The notes: generated by a model not told the origin, from the sequence alone. A DNA stretch of 64,000 nt from Phocoena phocoena (GCF_963924675.1 NC_089220.1:168440761-168504760), one strand, 5' to 3'. Positions 22,040 through 35,100 are shown, counted from the stretch's first letter. Program-made: numbers and translations.

Positions 22040-22915
22040 CAGCAAATTAGACGGTTGTTATTATACTTTGCAATGTTCTTCTTCTTCCTGTCAGGCCCTC
22101 CCCATGGTACCGCAGATTCCATGGGATTCCATGACATGTCACACTTGGTGTAGACCAGCAGTTGTGGACTGGAAGGGATCTGCCCACTTCTTACTCTGGT
22201 AGCTGTGTTTTCAAAAAGGGTGATGCAGTTAGGAAATTATAGGTCCATTTGGATTTTCACACAGATGGGGAGAGGATGCATTTTGAAGGTAAATATCCTG
22301 CAGAGGACCACCAAGGAATTCTTTACACACTCATTCAGACTACAAGAGTGATGGGTTTATATGTGACACTTCTAGGTAGTATTTTTATTTTTAAAGGAAG
22401 TAAAATATGAATGAAAAGGAATGAAAATGGTGTCAGAGACATATTTGGCTTTGTGGCTGTGTGCCTTTCTCATAAGAAGACTACAAGAACTCTGCCGAAA
22501 CATAGAAACTCGTCTTAGTTAAAGCTCTAGACCCTGTTTTAATCTGTTTTAAGCATGATAAAAATTAAACTATTCATATACTTCAAAAAAATATTATTTT
22601 AAAAAATGTCTGTTACTGAAGACTAGTTTAGAAATAGATACAAGAAATCCTGTTTTCTGTTGACAGCACCATCCTAGGCAATTATAACTTGAAAACTTAA
22701 AGTCATCAGTATTCAGCCCTCCTTTTTCTTTGCTACTTAGGTCCAAGTGGTACTGAATTTTTCTGATTTACACCCAGAGTTTTTTGGGTTTTGCTTTGAT
22801 CCCTCCTTTGTGTTCCCATTGCAACAGTTTTCACTTTATTTGTATGGAACTTTTCAGTAGCCTCACAATTTCTTATCTTCCTCTGATCCATGAATGTTGT
22901 CATCAATATTATCCT
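22040..22915. other. Unique sequence, nothing recognised
   Basis: No coding domain was seen. Repeat content is unclear until the L2-like segment that follows. Confidence 0.45.
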
Positions 22916-22919
22916 TTTG

Positions 22920-23265
22920 AAACAATAAATCTATCCTTTCACTCACTTGTGCAAAAGCATTTGTGTCCCTCAATTGCCTCAGAATAAAATGCAGTCTTCT
23001 TCCTTGGCATCATTCAAGTTGTGCCACAACTTGGCTGCATCTTTCCTTTTAAGGATTTCATTGCTACTCACTAATTAGCCCACTCACTTCTGCTGCTATG
23101 TATTTGTTCACTACTATGCATCCGTTTCAATGAACTATCCTGCCCCACAATCTCTGAGGGCCAAAGTTCCTTATAATTTTCAAGGGCTAGCAGAAATGCC
23201 ACTTCTCTAAGATACCCACCATCTTTCTCCTCGTAGCTATCCTAACACTTTGTTTTTGTTTAATT
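22920..23265 (+). repeat. L2 LINE fragment (diverged)
   Basis: The order 'agaataaaatgcagtcttct', 'gatacccaccatctttct' and an intervening 'gaaatgccacttctctaaga' follows the 3' portion of L2 in sense orientation (its consensus has 'aaatgtcacctcctcagag' and 'ttccctgacc'). The match is patchy. Confidence 0.45.
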
Positions 23266-23429
23266 CTTGACCATTGTTTAGCTTTTTAATATACATTTTT
23301 TGCTGAGAAATGTCTTACATACAGTAAAATGCACAGTTCTTAAGAAGATACTTCAATCTGTTCAAATAAATGCTTGCAACTGTGGAATCCACACCCTTAG
23401 GTGTAGTTCATTTTCTGTTTTACTGATTT

Positions 23430-24788
23430 CCACTCTACTGTTTCATCCCTTCTAATTGCTTTAGTGTATATTTTTCTACTTTTTCTACCTTAAGATGTAA
23501 ACTGAGACAGCTCTTTAAGACTTTTCTTCCTGTCTAAAGTGTGCACTTGATACATATCTCGTTATAAATATCACTGTTGCCGATTCCCCCACATTTTAAT
23601 ATGTTGTCTTTTTCTTTTCCTTCAGTTTAAACACATATCTAATTTCCCATGTAATCTCATTTTTGTCTCTGGGTTTTTTAAAACTGTGATTTTTAACTTT
23701 CACATGTTTGAGGCATTCTACAAATATCTTTTTGTTTTCGATTCCTACTTTAATTCCATTGTGGTCAGAGAATGAAGTCTGTATCATTTCAATAATATGA
23801 ACTTAATAAGATTTCTTTTATGTCCCATCATATGGTCCATTTGTTGAATATTGCACGTGCACTTAAAAAGAATGTGTGCTCTGCTGCTTCAATGAAATGT
23901 CAATCAGGTCTCAGTTTACTGAGAGTGTCGATCAGATGTGTATCTGTTACTGCTTTTTCTTTTACTTTTGGTTTACTTTTTTTCATTAATAATTGAAACA
24001 AGAGTTAATATCTCCAAGTATCATTAGAAGACTTGTCTATTTGTCCTTTAATTCTCTCAGTTTCTGCTTTATGCATCTTGATTTTCTTTTACAAGGTGCA
24101 CACACATGCCTCTCTGTGGAACTGACATTTCTATCATTATGAAATGTCCTTCTTTATTTTGGGTAATACTCCACGCTTGGAAACATGTTTTCTAGCCACT
24201 CCAGCTTTCTTATGATTAATGTTTACATGGTACAGCATTATTCATCATTGTACTTTTAACCTAGCCATGTCCTCATATTCAAAACAATACTCTTGTTAAA
24301 AGCATATAGTGGGGTCTTGTTTTGTTTTCTCCAATCCGACAATCTCTACCCTAAATCAGAGTTTTTCATCCATTTACATTTAAAATAATTATTAATGAAG
24401 TTGGGTTTACTTCCATTATCTTGTCGTTTTTCCCCTACTTGTCCCATCTATCTTTGTTTCCTTTTCTTTTTTTCATTGCTTCTTTTAGATTAATAAATGT
24501 CCCTTTTGTTATCTTTTGTTTGGATTCCACTTTATCTTGACTATTGTCTCATTAGCTGTACCCCCTTGCTTTAGTTTTAGGAGTTGCTCTATGGTTTGCA
24601 ATATGCAATTAACTTATTGAAGTCTACCTTGTATGACTGTATGAATATTACATACCACTTCACGTATAAGGTGATACATTCACAGCAACATACGCTTAGG
24701 ACTCCTCTCATTCTTGTCATTGTTGTTATATATCTTCCTTCTTCACCTGTTATAAACTCCATAATACATTGCTATTATTTTTTTTAAA
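23430..24788 (-). mobile_element. Old L1 LINE, minus strand: ORF2 to inter-ORF region
   Basis: Antisense L1 hallmarks appear in order. 'ttccattgtggtcagagaat' is the antisense of the endonuclease SDH region. Then come 'tatgtcccatcatatggtcc', 'tcctttaattctctcagttt', 'cactccagctttcttatgat' and 'catccatttacatttaaaat' (start of ORF2). The inter-ORF spacer ends at the Tigger insertion. The sequence is highly diverged (L1M type). Confidence 0.8.
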
Positions 24789-24790
24789 TA

Positions 24791-25628
24791 CAGCAGTCCC
24801 CCCACCTTATCTGCAGTTTCACTTTACATGTTTTCAGTTACCCAAGGTCAACCATGGGTAACTGGGAAAATTCCAGAAATAAACAATACATAAAATCTAA
24901 ATTGATATGTAGCTGTTCTGAGTAGCATCATGAAATCTCGTGCAGTCCTGCTCTCTCTCCTGCCTGGCAGAGGACTCGTCCCTGTGTCCACACCAGATGT
25001 GCTACCAGCCTGTTAATCACTTAGTAGTCCTCTAGGTTATCAGATTGACTGTTGCGCTACTGTGGAGAGCTTGCATTCAGGTGACTTTTATTTTACTTAA
25101 TATTGGCCTCAAAGCACAAGAAGGGTGATTCTGGCAATTTGGATGTGCCAAAGAGAAGCTGTAAAGTGCTTCCTTAAGTGAGAAGATGAAAGTTCTCAAC
25201 TTATTAAGAAAGAAAAAAAATCATAGGCTGAGGCCGCTAAGATCTGTGGTCAGAACGAATCTTCTATCCCTGAAATTGTACAGAAGGAAAAAGGAATTTG
25301 AGCTAGTTTTGCTTTTGTATCTCAAACTGTTGCTTACAGTGCATGGTAAGTGTTTAGTTGAGATGCAAAAGGCATTAAATTTGTATAATATATGTTGAGA
25401 AAGAGCACATTCACATCACTTTTATTACAGTATGTTGTTATAACTGTTCTATTTTATTGTTAGTTATTGTTAATCTCGTACTGTGCCTAGTTTATAAATT
25501 AAGCTTTATAATAGGTATGTATGCATAGGAAAAAACATAGTATACCAAGGGGTCTAGCTGCCACTTCAGGCACCCACTGGGCGGGGGTGTCTTGGAACAT
25601 ATCCTCCACAGACAAGGGGGAACTACTG
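24791..25628 (+). mobile_element. Tigger (pogo/Tc1-mariner) DNA transposon, internally deleted
   Basis: The ends form inverted repeats: left 'cagcagtccccccaccttat' and right, complemented, 'cagtagttcccccttgtct'. They are flanked by TA target duplications at 24,789-24,790 and 25,629-25,630. The interior has the Tigger leader ('ttccagaaataaacaataca') and the transposase start region. Remnant words include 'gatgtgccaaagagaagctg' and a broken DNA-binding domain read as 'KVLNLLRKKK'. At 838 bases it keeps only the N-terminal part of a transposase normally over 500 residues. The exact subfamily (Tigger7-like) is a guess. Confidence 0.85.
25145..25398 (+). pseudogene. Tigger transposase N-terminal remnant
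   Basis: The decayed frame reads 'KRSCKVLP' then, from 25,186, 'MKVLNLLRKKKNHRL'. Frame changes follow before 'GKCLVEMQKALNLYNIC'. In the family this region is the CENP-B-like helix-turn-helix domain. The DDE catalytic core is deleted, so the element cannot encode a transposase. Confidence 0.7.
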
Positions 25629-25637
25629 TATTCAGTT

Positions 25638-25980
25638 TATTTATTTATTTGTTTATTTTTGGCTGCGCTGGGTCTTTGTTGCTGTGTGCGGGCTTTCTCT
25701 AGTTGAGCCGAGCGGGGGCTACTCTTTGTTGCGGTGCGTGGGTTTCTCATTGCTGTGGCTTCTCTTGTTGTGGAGCAGGGGCTCTAGGCATGCGGGCTTC
25801 AGTAGTTGTGGCACACGGGCTCAGTAGTTGTGGCTCGTGGGCTCTAGAGCACAGGCTCAGTAGTTGTGGTGCACCGGCTTAGTTGCTCCACGGTATGTGG
25901 GATCTTCCCGGACCAGGGCTCGAACCCGTGTCCCCTGCATTGGAAGGCAGATTCTTATCCACTGCACCACCAGGGAAGCC
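25638..25980 (-). mobile_element. CHR-type SINE, minus strand
   Basis: On the plus strand it starts with the complement of an (AAATA)n tail ('ttatttatttatttgtttat') and ends with the inverted head 'gcaccaccagggaagcc'. The inverted B box 'gctcgaacccgtg' is well kept. The target duplication is 'ctgtattcagttt' at 25,625-25,637 and 'ctgtattccgttt' at 25,981-25,993. The duplicated bases include the last four bases of the Tigger plus its TA, so the SINE arrived after the transposon. Confidence 0.94.
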
Positions 25981-25993
25981 CTGTATTCCGTTT

Positions 25994-27250
25994 TTTTAAG
26001 CAAATTTTTAAAAGGGAAAATGTCTTTTCTGTTTACCACATATTTCCTACTTCCATTGCTTTCATTTCTATGTGTAATCCAAATTTCCATCTGGCATTAT
26101 TCTGCTTAAAGCCTGAAGAGCCTTATTTGACATTTCTTTTAGAGCAGGTCTGTGGTGATGAATTCCTCTAGCTTTTGTTTATTTTAACATGTCTTTATTT
26201 CAACTTCATTTTTGAAGAATGTTCACTGGTTATAGAATTCTAATTGACATGTTATTTTTTCTTTTAGTGTTTTTAAGATGTCAATCCAAAATCTTCTGGG
26301 CTTTGCATTGTTTCTGATGAGAATATAATCCTTTCACTTGTTTTTTTTCCCTCTACTTTTGATATATTTATTTTTTCCTACTGCTGTTTAAGATTTTCTT
26401 TTTATCATTATTTTTCAGCAATATGACCATGGTAGTTCTGTAAGTGGCTTGTGTGTGTTTAATCTATTGAGTTTTTTGGATCTGTGAGTCAATATCAGTT
26501 GAAGTTATTATTTCTTCAAGTATGTTTTCTACCCCAATTTCTCTGCTCTTTTCCTCCTAGGACTCCATGTACATATATCTGAGCACTGCCATTTTCCCAC
26601 CTGTCAGTGAGACTGTGTTCATTTAATTTTTCAGTATTTTTATTCCGTGTGCTTCACTTTAGATATTTCCTACTGCCATATCTTCAGGTTTTCTGATATT
26701 CTTTTCTACAGTATCCAGTTTACTGCAAAGCACATCAAATGATGATTTAATTTCAGGTATTTTATTTTTAATAGAATTTCTGTTAACTATTTTCCACAGT
26801 TTCCATTTCTCTGCTGTGCTTGTCCTATCTGTTTCCTCATTATGCTCATCATTTCTTCTGTCTTTGTTTGCTAATTACAACACCTCTGTCATCTCTGGAT
26901 CTATTTTAATGACTTTTTGGAATAAACTGTCTATGATTATGGGTCACATTTTGTTTTTTCTTTGTATGTCTAGTAATTAAAAATAAAGTTTTAGTGGATA
27001 TTGTGAATGCTACTTTTGTTAAATGCCAAGACTTGGTTTTTTTTTTTTTCACAGGAGTATTGGTTTTGTTCTGGCAGAGAGTTAACTTACTAATAGTTCT
27101 GCTTCATTTTTCAATGACTTTTAAAGGTAGATGCATATAAAGTAGCTCTTACAAGTCTAGAATAGTCTAACTTCTAAATTGAGGCTCTGAGATCTCAGAT
27201 AAATGCCTGGATTTTTCAGTGCAATCTCTGTGTGCTGCTTGTTTTTGTCT
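25994..27250 (-). mobile_element. Old L1 LINE, minus strand: ORF1 and 5' region
   Basis: It continues the L1 interrupted at 24,788. Antisense ORF1 C-terminal sequence ('gtgatgaattcctctagctt', 'aagatgtcaatccaaaatct') leads into ORF1 and the L1M-type 5' region ('catttgtttgctaattac'-like text, 'atgggtcacattttgttttt', 'tgtctagtaattaaaaataa'). The end near 27,250 is approximate. With 23,430-24,788 it represents much of one old element. Confidence 0.7.
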
Positions 27251-29160
27251 AACAACTTAAAAGATTTTTATGTAGATTTCTATGGTTTCTTCTCAGCACA
27301 GTTCCCTCCTGTAGTTTTCCCTTTCCTACAAAATCCCAGCCTCCCCAGCAGCCCTGAAATCTGATTTTTGCCATCTCAGTGAGATTGCTCTTCCCTGCTT
27401 GGACATCACATTTTGTTTCCAGAACGTATCTCCAGGTAAAAGACTGGAGCAACCGTGGGGCACACTTCACTTGTTTTCATTCTCTGAAGGATCACAGTAC
27501 TGCACTGCCTCTGTCTCATTTTTATAGCTTTTTATGGTGGCAGTGTTATTCTGATATGAGTTGCTCAGTCATGGTTAGAAGGAGAGGTTGTTCTTCAACA
27601 GATTTTACTTTGCATTGTAGGTATTCTTGTATCAATATATGCCTCAGCTCTCTTGTGAGACTGAGAGCATCCGAAGGGCAGATTTCTATGCATTACTCAT
27701 CTTTCTTTATCCTCCAGAGCACTGTACACAGCCTATATACTATTATGTTAGTTATTTAATTTGATTATATTCAATCAGTAAAATATTTTGAATGAGTAAT
27801 AGAAATGAATGAAATAAAACATCACAGGAATTTTAGGGATAATTTTAAAGACCTTAAAATGCGTTTACACACACCAGTTTTCTTTGACTCATCAGTCCTT
27901 TTATATTCTGCGACAATCATGCGGATACCTGAGTTTCTAACTGTCCCTTCTGCCCCCTCCTGATCAAAATCTTCTATTATAATCAGAAAGCATATGAAGA
28001 ACTAAGAAACTCAGAGAAAACAATCACTGACGACTATTTGGTAGTGTGAGTGTTTATCAGGTGCCAACTGGAACATTTCTTTTCATCTCTGGGTTGCTCC
28101 GCAGACTGTTATTCTTTAGCTAAAGTCCAACTGGAATCATTTTTCCCAGTCACACAGGCAAAGTCAACATTACTGAGGACTGTGAGAGCTCAGCGGTCAA
28201 GGAAACCCTGATGAAGAAAGGTCAACGCAAGAGAACACCCATGTTCCGTGTGATACGCACCCAATCAAAAATCTGTTGCATGTGAGCATAGAGATTTCCC
28301 TTTAAGCTAGAATACCTACTTCATTTTCTCTTTTTAAGATTCTTGATCTTATCAATAGATAAGAAGCTAAAAGAAAGTATCACAGTTTCATATTACATAA
28401 CTTCTAGAAAATCATTGAACTGCTATGAAGCAATTGCCCTAGTGATTTTAAATCGTTCCACTCAACTGAATTATTTAGACATTTCTTCTCTTGTCCTGTG
28501 ATTTTTCTCCTTGACCTTCCTGAATACTTGCTACTTGTTAATGTTCATACCTGTGTAACTCCTAAGGCCTCTTTTCTCTTCCCTTTTTCCTAAGAATACA
28601 ACAAACCCTTGTACATGGAGCCCACTCATTAGGTGCTGTAACTTACCTGGGCCCTTACTTCTGCTTCTTCCATCAACTCTTGTCAACTTTCTTGTAAATT
28701 CCACACAGCAATTGTCTTTTATGCCTGAATCATCTCCTGAATCCCAAAGTCACATTTTCTGCTACTTACTGAACTCTTTTACTTGGTTTCCAAGGAGAAA
28801 TATTTCTTATATGTGTCAAGTCACAAACCAAGGAGAAACAATGTATTGTTTTTTTCTTTTGCCCTTCTTTCCCATTCTATGAACTAACTGAGGTCAGCTT
28901 TGTAGGACTGGAGCTCCAGAATTATGCTGACCCCTTTTCTTCCTCTCTGCTCTCACATTCTAGTCACTTTCCAATTCCTCTAGAGTCTCTGCCAAATGTC
29001 CTTGGGTATCCATCCTCCCCAGTGATGTTCACTTCCTTCCGACTTTGGACTAAATCATTGTTCTAGGCTTCTATTGCATCTAAGGGGTTCTGGTGTCTAT
29101 GTCAGTATACCTATATGTGGCTTCCATTTGGTCATAAATTTCTTGACGTGAGTACTTAAT
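27251..29160. other. Unique sequence, nothing recognised
   Basis: No domain-bearing open frame was seen. Some residual old L1 5' sequence could extend to about 27,500. The rest has no confident repeat. Confidence 0.45.
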
Positions 29161-29169
29161 GATGTTATT

Positions 29170-29480
29170 TTCTGCTTAAAAAATTAAAAACTTCAGTGTG
29201 TTTCCATAGCTAAGTCCAAGACCCTGAATCTGACACTCAGTGATTTCCAGGATTCTTCCTTACAACAGCCTCTTTTCCTTACCCTCCATTGTTTTTATAT
29301 ATGTCCTGTGTCATAAACAATGTGGACTATAGGCAGGTGCCTAATTTTCCCCCCAAGTTTCCCATCGCTGTTCCGTGGTTAATGCCGCTCTCTTTACCAG
29401 ACATGTCCTCCCCTTCCTTCTTCCTTCATATCAACCGGCTGAGGTCCTACATAACCTCTAAAAATGCCTCATTTTTAGAT
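29170..29480 (+). repeat. L2 LINE-like fragment (weak)
   Basis: The order 'tgcttaaaaaattaaaaact', 'tagctaagtccaagaccctg', 'tctttaccagacatgtcctc' and 'gtcctacataacctctaaaa' follows the sense L2 3' region, with much divergence. Confidence 0.4.
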
Positions 29481-31655
29481 GGGTAGATGTACAGATGGGT
29501 AGACTGTCACCCTTCTCTGAAATTCATTATTCCATTAAGGGCCTGTCTGAAGTGATACTCGCTCATTTGAACACATATTTACTGATGCTTACTTCATATA
29601 AATTTCTGTGCTTTTATTCCTTATATTGTACTTGTATTGCACTTGTGTTGTACTTGTGTTGGCCTTTTCTTGGCTCTTTGAAGGTTTGTACTAGGTTTTA
29701 CTCATCTTTTAGTGTTGATATTATACCCTTTATCATAGTGGATTTTGCACTATAGTTATTGTAGGTCTTGCCTCTCAAGGGTGGTGTTTATCTTGACATC
29801 CCTCATGATTGCATGGTGCTTACCTTGACCACTGTGTCGAACAGTCATTTTCATCACAATTACTCCAGTCCTTTCTATAAAGCACTTCACTCAAGTCTCA
29901 CACCACATTCAGAGCCCGGCGATTTGCGTGAATCTGGAATCATGCATTCTGCCATCTGCAACTTTCCTTTAAAGTCTTGCTGGCTGTAAAGGAGCCGAAA
30001 CATAATAATGGGTTAATATGTTACTTCTCCACAAGTAAAAACTGTTGGTACTCAACAGTACTTTGGGTAGATAAGGAGTGACTGGCCTCTAGAGAATTTC
30101 TGAGTGGCATGCTGATATGGGTGATATTTTGGGGCTGCTACAATTTTCAGTACCCCATAAATCACATCCCACAAGTGGCTGACAAGTTTATCTGTGTCTG
30201 GGAGAGGACATGGACTAGTCATGTAAACACGCACCTACAGGCACTCACTCACAAATGCACCATGGCCCTCTGATCATTTGATTGCAAGATTCCAAAGAAC
30301 AATAGGAATAGGAACTAAAGGGCTCACCTGCCTTCGGTTCCACAGGGAGCTGATAAGGGCTCAGCAATTGCATGAGTCTTGATTCATACAAGATAATTTT
30401 TTTATTCCAAATCATATCCTCAATTGTCTTGTTATGAATGAAAACATTAATAGAAAATATAGAGAGGACTCAGAAAAGTAATCTCTAGCAAACAATTGGG
30501 ATATTATTATCTTGAGACCCCCTTCATCTCTATCCTTAATTGTAAACTTACCTCTGTCTTTAGATTATACCCTAAGTTTTGTATTTAAAAAGGAATTAAA
30601 AAAAAAATAACAGGGTCTTTAGCCCTGGGTTTTTAGCCCAATCTTTGGGGGGAAACATTAGACCCTCAATATTGTATACTATGGAAGTTTAAACTTTTTA
30701 CTGCTTTAAGACCTGGTAGAATTCACTCACCCCCCAATAAAAAATGAAGACATATTGTATATTGTGGTGTAAATATAATTACATTAATATAATGTAAATA
30801 TAAATTTCTCTTTCTCCTTCTCTTTTTACAACAACCCCTCCCCCCCCACACACACTTACCCTTGGCAGTTAATACATTATGGAAGATAACCTTGGTGAGA
30901 GCGATCAGCAAGTTAATTCAGAAAATACAGGCAAATTTTCCTTTAGAACTGTGGAGACCATTTTGTATGAAAATGACATTGTAAGACATTGATTCGGTAG
31001 GCAGTTGGTGACAATCATAACTTTATAAAAGGTCAGATAAATCTGACAGGCTCACTTTGTTTTAATGTAGTCCTAAATCTTGGGTCAGTATTACTGAAAT
31101 TAAAAATGTTGGGTTAGTGACCCATAGATATAAATTTATATGCAAATAATCACTTAGGTAAATGATTTAAAAATCTTTGTCTTAAGAATATTTTAGAAAG
31201 TTAGAGTCCAAAAAGAGAACTAAATGTCTCACTGAGAACAAGTACAAGAAAAAACGCTCCGTGATCAGGAATTAAATGGTATAACTAAATGCCAAGATTA
31301 AAAACAAACACACACACACACACACACGTATGTGGGTCTATATAGTTTTTATTTTTGTATGACTTTGGAAATATTGAGAGAAGTTTCAGCAGCATTACCA
31401 GATGCATCCTTATCAATATAAAGACAGTTTGTGTTTTTGTTGAAAACAAAACCAAATAAAACAAACATGAAATTACAAAAGAATACATATATACCCACAA
31501 ATGAAAGGATTTCATTAAGACATAATTCCATGACCATCCAGATTTTATAAGATATTTGTATATCTTAGGAAAAAAACGTATTCTTCACTACCTCTCCCTC
31601 CAAAGAAGAAAATGCATGACCTAAAATACGAGTAAAATATAAAAAGAGGAAAATG
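29481..31655. other. Unique sequence, with one CA repeat
   Basis: No coding motif was seen. A (CA)10 microsatellite lies at 31,308-31,327 and a C-run is followed by short CA at about 30,838-30,855. The small open frames do not resemble known proteins. Confidence 0.5.
31308..31327. repeat. (CA)10 microsatellite
   Basis: An uninterrupted run of CA units in unique AT-rich DNA, likely polymorphic in length. Confidence 0.95.
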
Positions 31656-31657
31656 AA

Positions 31658-31750
31658 ACATTAATTTATTCCTTCACTCATTCAATAGATAGTTATTGAA
31701 TATACACTATGTACCTGGCACTTGATATTATTAATGTAGCACCTAACATG
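31658..31750 (-). repeat. L2/MIR 3' end, antisense
   Basis: 'cttcactcattcaatagata' followed by 'gttattgaatatacactatg' and 'tacctggcacttg' is the inverted common L2/MIR terminus ('caagtgccaggta..tcaataa..tgaatga'). Confidence 0.6.
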
Positions 31751-31967
31751 AATTCTAATAGTAAAGACTTCTTAACTGTTATTTTTTATTGAAGGAATGG
31801 TTTCCTTTGTAAAGTTCATATGTTTACATGATTGTAAATTCCATGAGGAAAGAAAGTATACTTTATACACCTCAAAATGCTGCTATTCTAGGGAATATAT
31901 AAATATAAGATATGACTTTTTAAAGTAGTGTGAAATCAATTTGGATAGATAAGATTAGCACAAATAC

Positions 31968-32100
31968 AAAAGAAAGAAAGAAAGAGAAAAAAAGAAAGAA
32001 AGAGAAAAAGAAAGAGAGAGAAAGAGAGAGGGTGGGAGGGACAGAGGGAGGAAGGAAGGAAGGAAAGAGAGAGAGAAGAGAAAGAAAAAGAAGGAAGGAA
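31968..32100 (+). repeat. Polypurine (GAAA/GGAA/GA) tract
   Basis: The plus strand is purine from 31,968 to 32,032 and again from 32,043 to 32,100, with only a T at 32,033 and a C at 32,042 breaking it. The units shift from GAAA to GA to GGAA. The open frames on both strands here are low-complexity artefacts. Confidence 0.95.
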
Positions 32101-35100
32101 TACAGGACGGGAAGGAGGAGAGATGGCAGATTCCAAGAAATGAAAGTTAAAGACTAAGATGTATAGTACAGATTCTACATGGGAGGGGGAATTTCAAAAA
32201 ATAAGTTGGGATGTGAGTGGAGACTTGAAAATGAACTATTTAGTGGATGGCATTCCAAAGTGGAAGAAAATATATGTAACAGAGACGGAAGGGAAAAAAA
32301 AAAAACACTTGGGATACACTGAAATATGATCTTTTTAAGGACTGGAGTGATAAGTTTGGAAAGAAAAAAAAATGTGTTAGGACTTGAATGACAGTCTAAA
32401 ACTCTGGATTTGTTCAAAAGGAGAGACAAATTGAACTTATTTGAGGAGAGAATCTTACCAAAACTTGCAAGCTAGATTTAAAAAGGAAAACCTTCTAGTT
32501 TGACATTGCCCTACTGGGAATGCTAGAAAATTGATGCTCAATGGCATTATAATAACACATTTTGTGAAAAATAAAATAATTTGGGCACACTGGGTTAGAA
32601 AAAGTTGGGCAGGTTTCTTTACTGCAGAACTTCTCAGAGCCCTTAATTTCCAAGTACACACTATTAAATCTCCAACCAGGGAAAATGTATGCATCATTTT
32701 AATACTTAATTGATCATGGGATACGGGAACGCACGCTGTGAAATGCTATTCTAGGTCTTCATTGAAACATTAAGATTCCCAGGATCTTACGATCATCTGG
32801 TGTGACCACCTGCTACAGTGTCAGGGCCAGATGGTCCTGCGAAATCCACCGAGCATTTCAGACAGAAGACTTCATCCTCTCCAATGACAACTGTTCATTT
32901 ATCTCCCAGGATGGCCGTTTCTGTCTTTACACAGCTCTAATATTAAGACAACCTTCTGTATGTTCTCTTTCTCTAATAATTACTCACAGTTCTATAGTTC
33001 TACTAATATCTCTTTTTTTAGAAAAATGATTTGGTATCATAACATTAACATTCACATCATTTCATTTAAACTTCAGCTGGATAATTGCTAGCAAAATTGT
33101 CCCAAGCAATAAGTTTTGGCCAAATTAATGAGGTGTAGTATACTGGCCTAACAATACAGCATGAATAGTAGTTTTATCTAGGTCTTTGCCATAAATAAGA
33201 AGTTGGAACTTCCTGCCTGCAATTTTATCATTATATATTTAAACACAGGCAGAAAGTTTATTTCTAATGACGGCTGAAAATTGAGCAATTCCAATTTCCA
33301 GATTGGGTCATGAAAAGTACTCTGATTTAGCAATAATTTTATCCCCAAAATAGACTGTGCTCCATGGCATACAACTGTAGTGTGGACAAAGTAGGTCATG
33401 GTGTACCTCCTTGCTGTCTGTCAGGTGGACCATGGGATCCCAGGTCTCTGGAGGTCTCTGTCTTTGTATGTCACTTCTCTGGCCCGACGGGAGCTTCAGA
33501 GATAACCTGATTTCACTTCTTTTTGCTGGGAAAGATAGAATACTTATCCACTCCATGTACTTGCAGTTTCATTTCTGTTTAAGGATATTGCTTTGACACC
33601 TAGAGCACAGCAAAACCATGATGGAACTAGGGACTATCGAAAAGAGAAAAATACGTGCCTCAGAAGAATGGGCAAACATTAACCTCATAAAATGGGGTGC
33701 TTTGTGATAACACGATTTTGAATTATTTCATGTTTTCATAAAATATCACCGTGACTATCTCAAATGTGGATAAGTGTTTTATCATGCGATGATTACAATT
33801 TGTAAAAGAGATTTCCTTTGTAACCAAGGGGTTATATCTATGGTTATATCTACAATTCATTTTAAGAATACCAGGATGAAGATAAAACAGAGGATATCAG
33901 CAATTACTTACCTGGAAATATCCATCCGAGTAAAAATATTTTAATACCAATTCTGTTCATAATATTTATTGATTCAGGTTACATGATTTTATATATTGCA
34001 TGTAAAACATATATGATTATAGATAATATCATCTACGCAAAGAGAAAATGATGGCTTCACTTCAAGGATGAGGGAAATTTGAAAACCAGAAAATCCAAAC
34101 TATTTGTGTGACTTCATTAAACACCAGAGGAAATTCCATGGGTAAAATAATAATGCCGGGTCTCAGCAGAGACCAATCTGTTTATTTGGATCTTAGTGAT
34201 GTTTGTTTATTATCAAACACTCCTGCTTTTCTGAAAAATGGAAACGTTTAAGTCATCATGAAAACAGCGAGAAGCCAAATAATTATTGTAATGATGGCGA
34301 TCGTTGGAAATGCAATGGGCGATTTCATAAGAAGTCAAAGTCAGAGTATTTTTTGGCCTGGTAGGCTAATGCTTTCTGCAACCGTAAAATTTGGCTGCAA
34401 CAGGGCAATACAATACTGGTGAGAAAACACTGGGGCTGTGACCACTTTTTTAAAGGAGAAACGAAGCAGCCAAAGGAACATAACCAATGCATGTAAAGCA
34501 GTGAATGTTTACCCCCGTAACAGTTGAAGAATCGAAGTTATTTTGGATAGGAACTGCGGCCTGCAGACGCGAGTATGCCATTTTGTGTTCATGTGCTCAG
34601 GCGCTGAAAGGCCTCACCTGGCACGTGTCCGGAGGCCGGCAGGCAGTGCTGCCTGCACTCTTGGCAGTGATCTCCTGGGCTCACGTTCACGGTGTGCAGA
34701 TAGATCCTTCTCACCCTGCTTTGGAGGGGACGGGACCAGGAGGCATCGCAACACATGTCAAGACAAAATAAAACAAATGCCCTGCTTTTCTTCCTGATGT
34801 AGCTCCCATATCCACTATTAAATCCTAGAATTTATAATCTTAATGAGGGGTCCCAGGGCCTCGAGTTCTGGAAAGGAATGCTTTCCAGCAACTTTTCCTT
34901 TTCCCTTTCCTGGCCTCTCTCTTGGCTGACATAGTAACGGTTTATTTCCATGAGAGACTCTGAAAAGAACTTGACTTTAAAATATTAAGTTTGTTTTTCC
35001 TCCCGCTCTCCTTGGATTTCTTTTCTAAGAAAATAGAGAACAAAAAATATATGCTTGGTGCAAAGTCATTGTTTCCTTGAACCTAAAAGTCTTAAAAATC

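Noticed and set aside
31930..32157. 75-codon Lys/Glu/Arg-rich frame
   Set aside because: Translation of the GAAA/GGAA purine tract. Low complexity only.
34505..34797. Two overlapping frames of 88 and 84 codons
   Set aside because: Open in two frames at once because of base composition. No domain.
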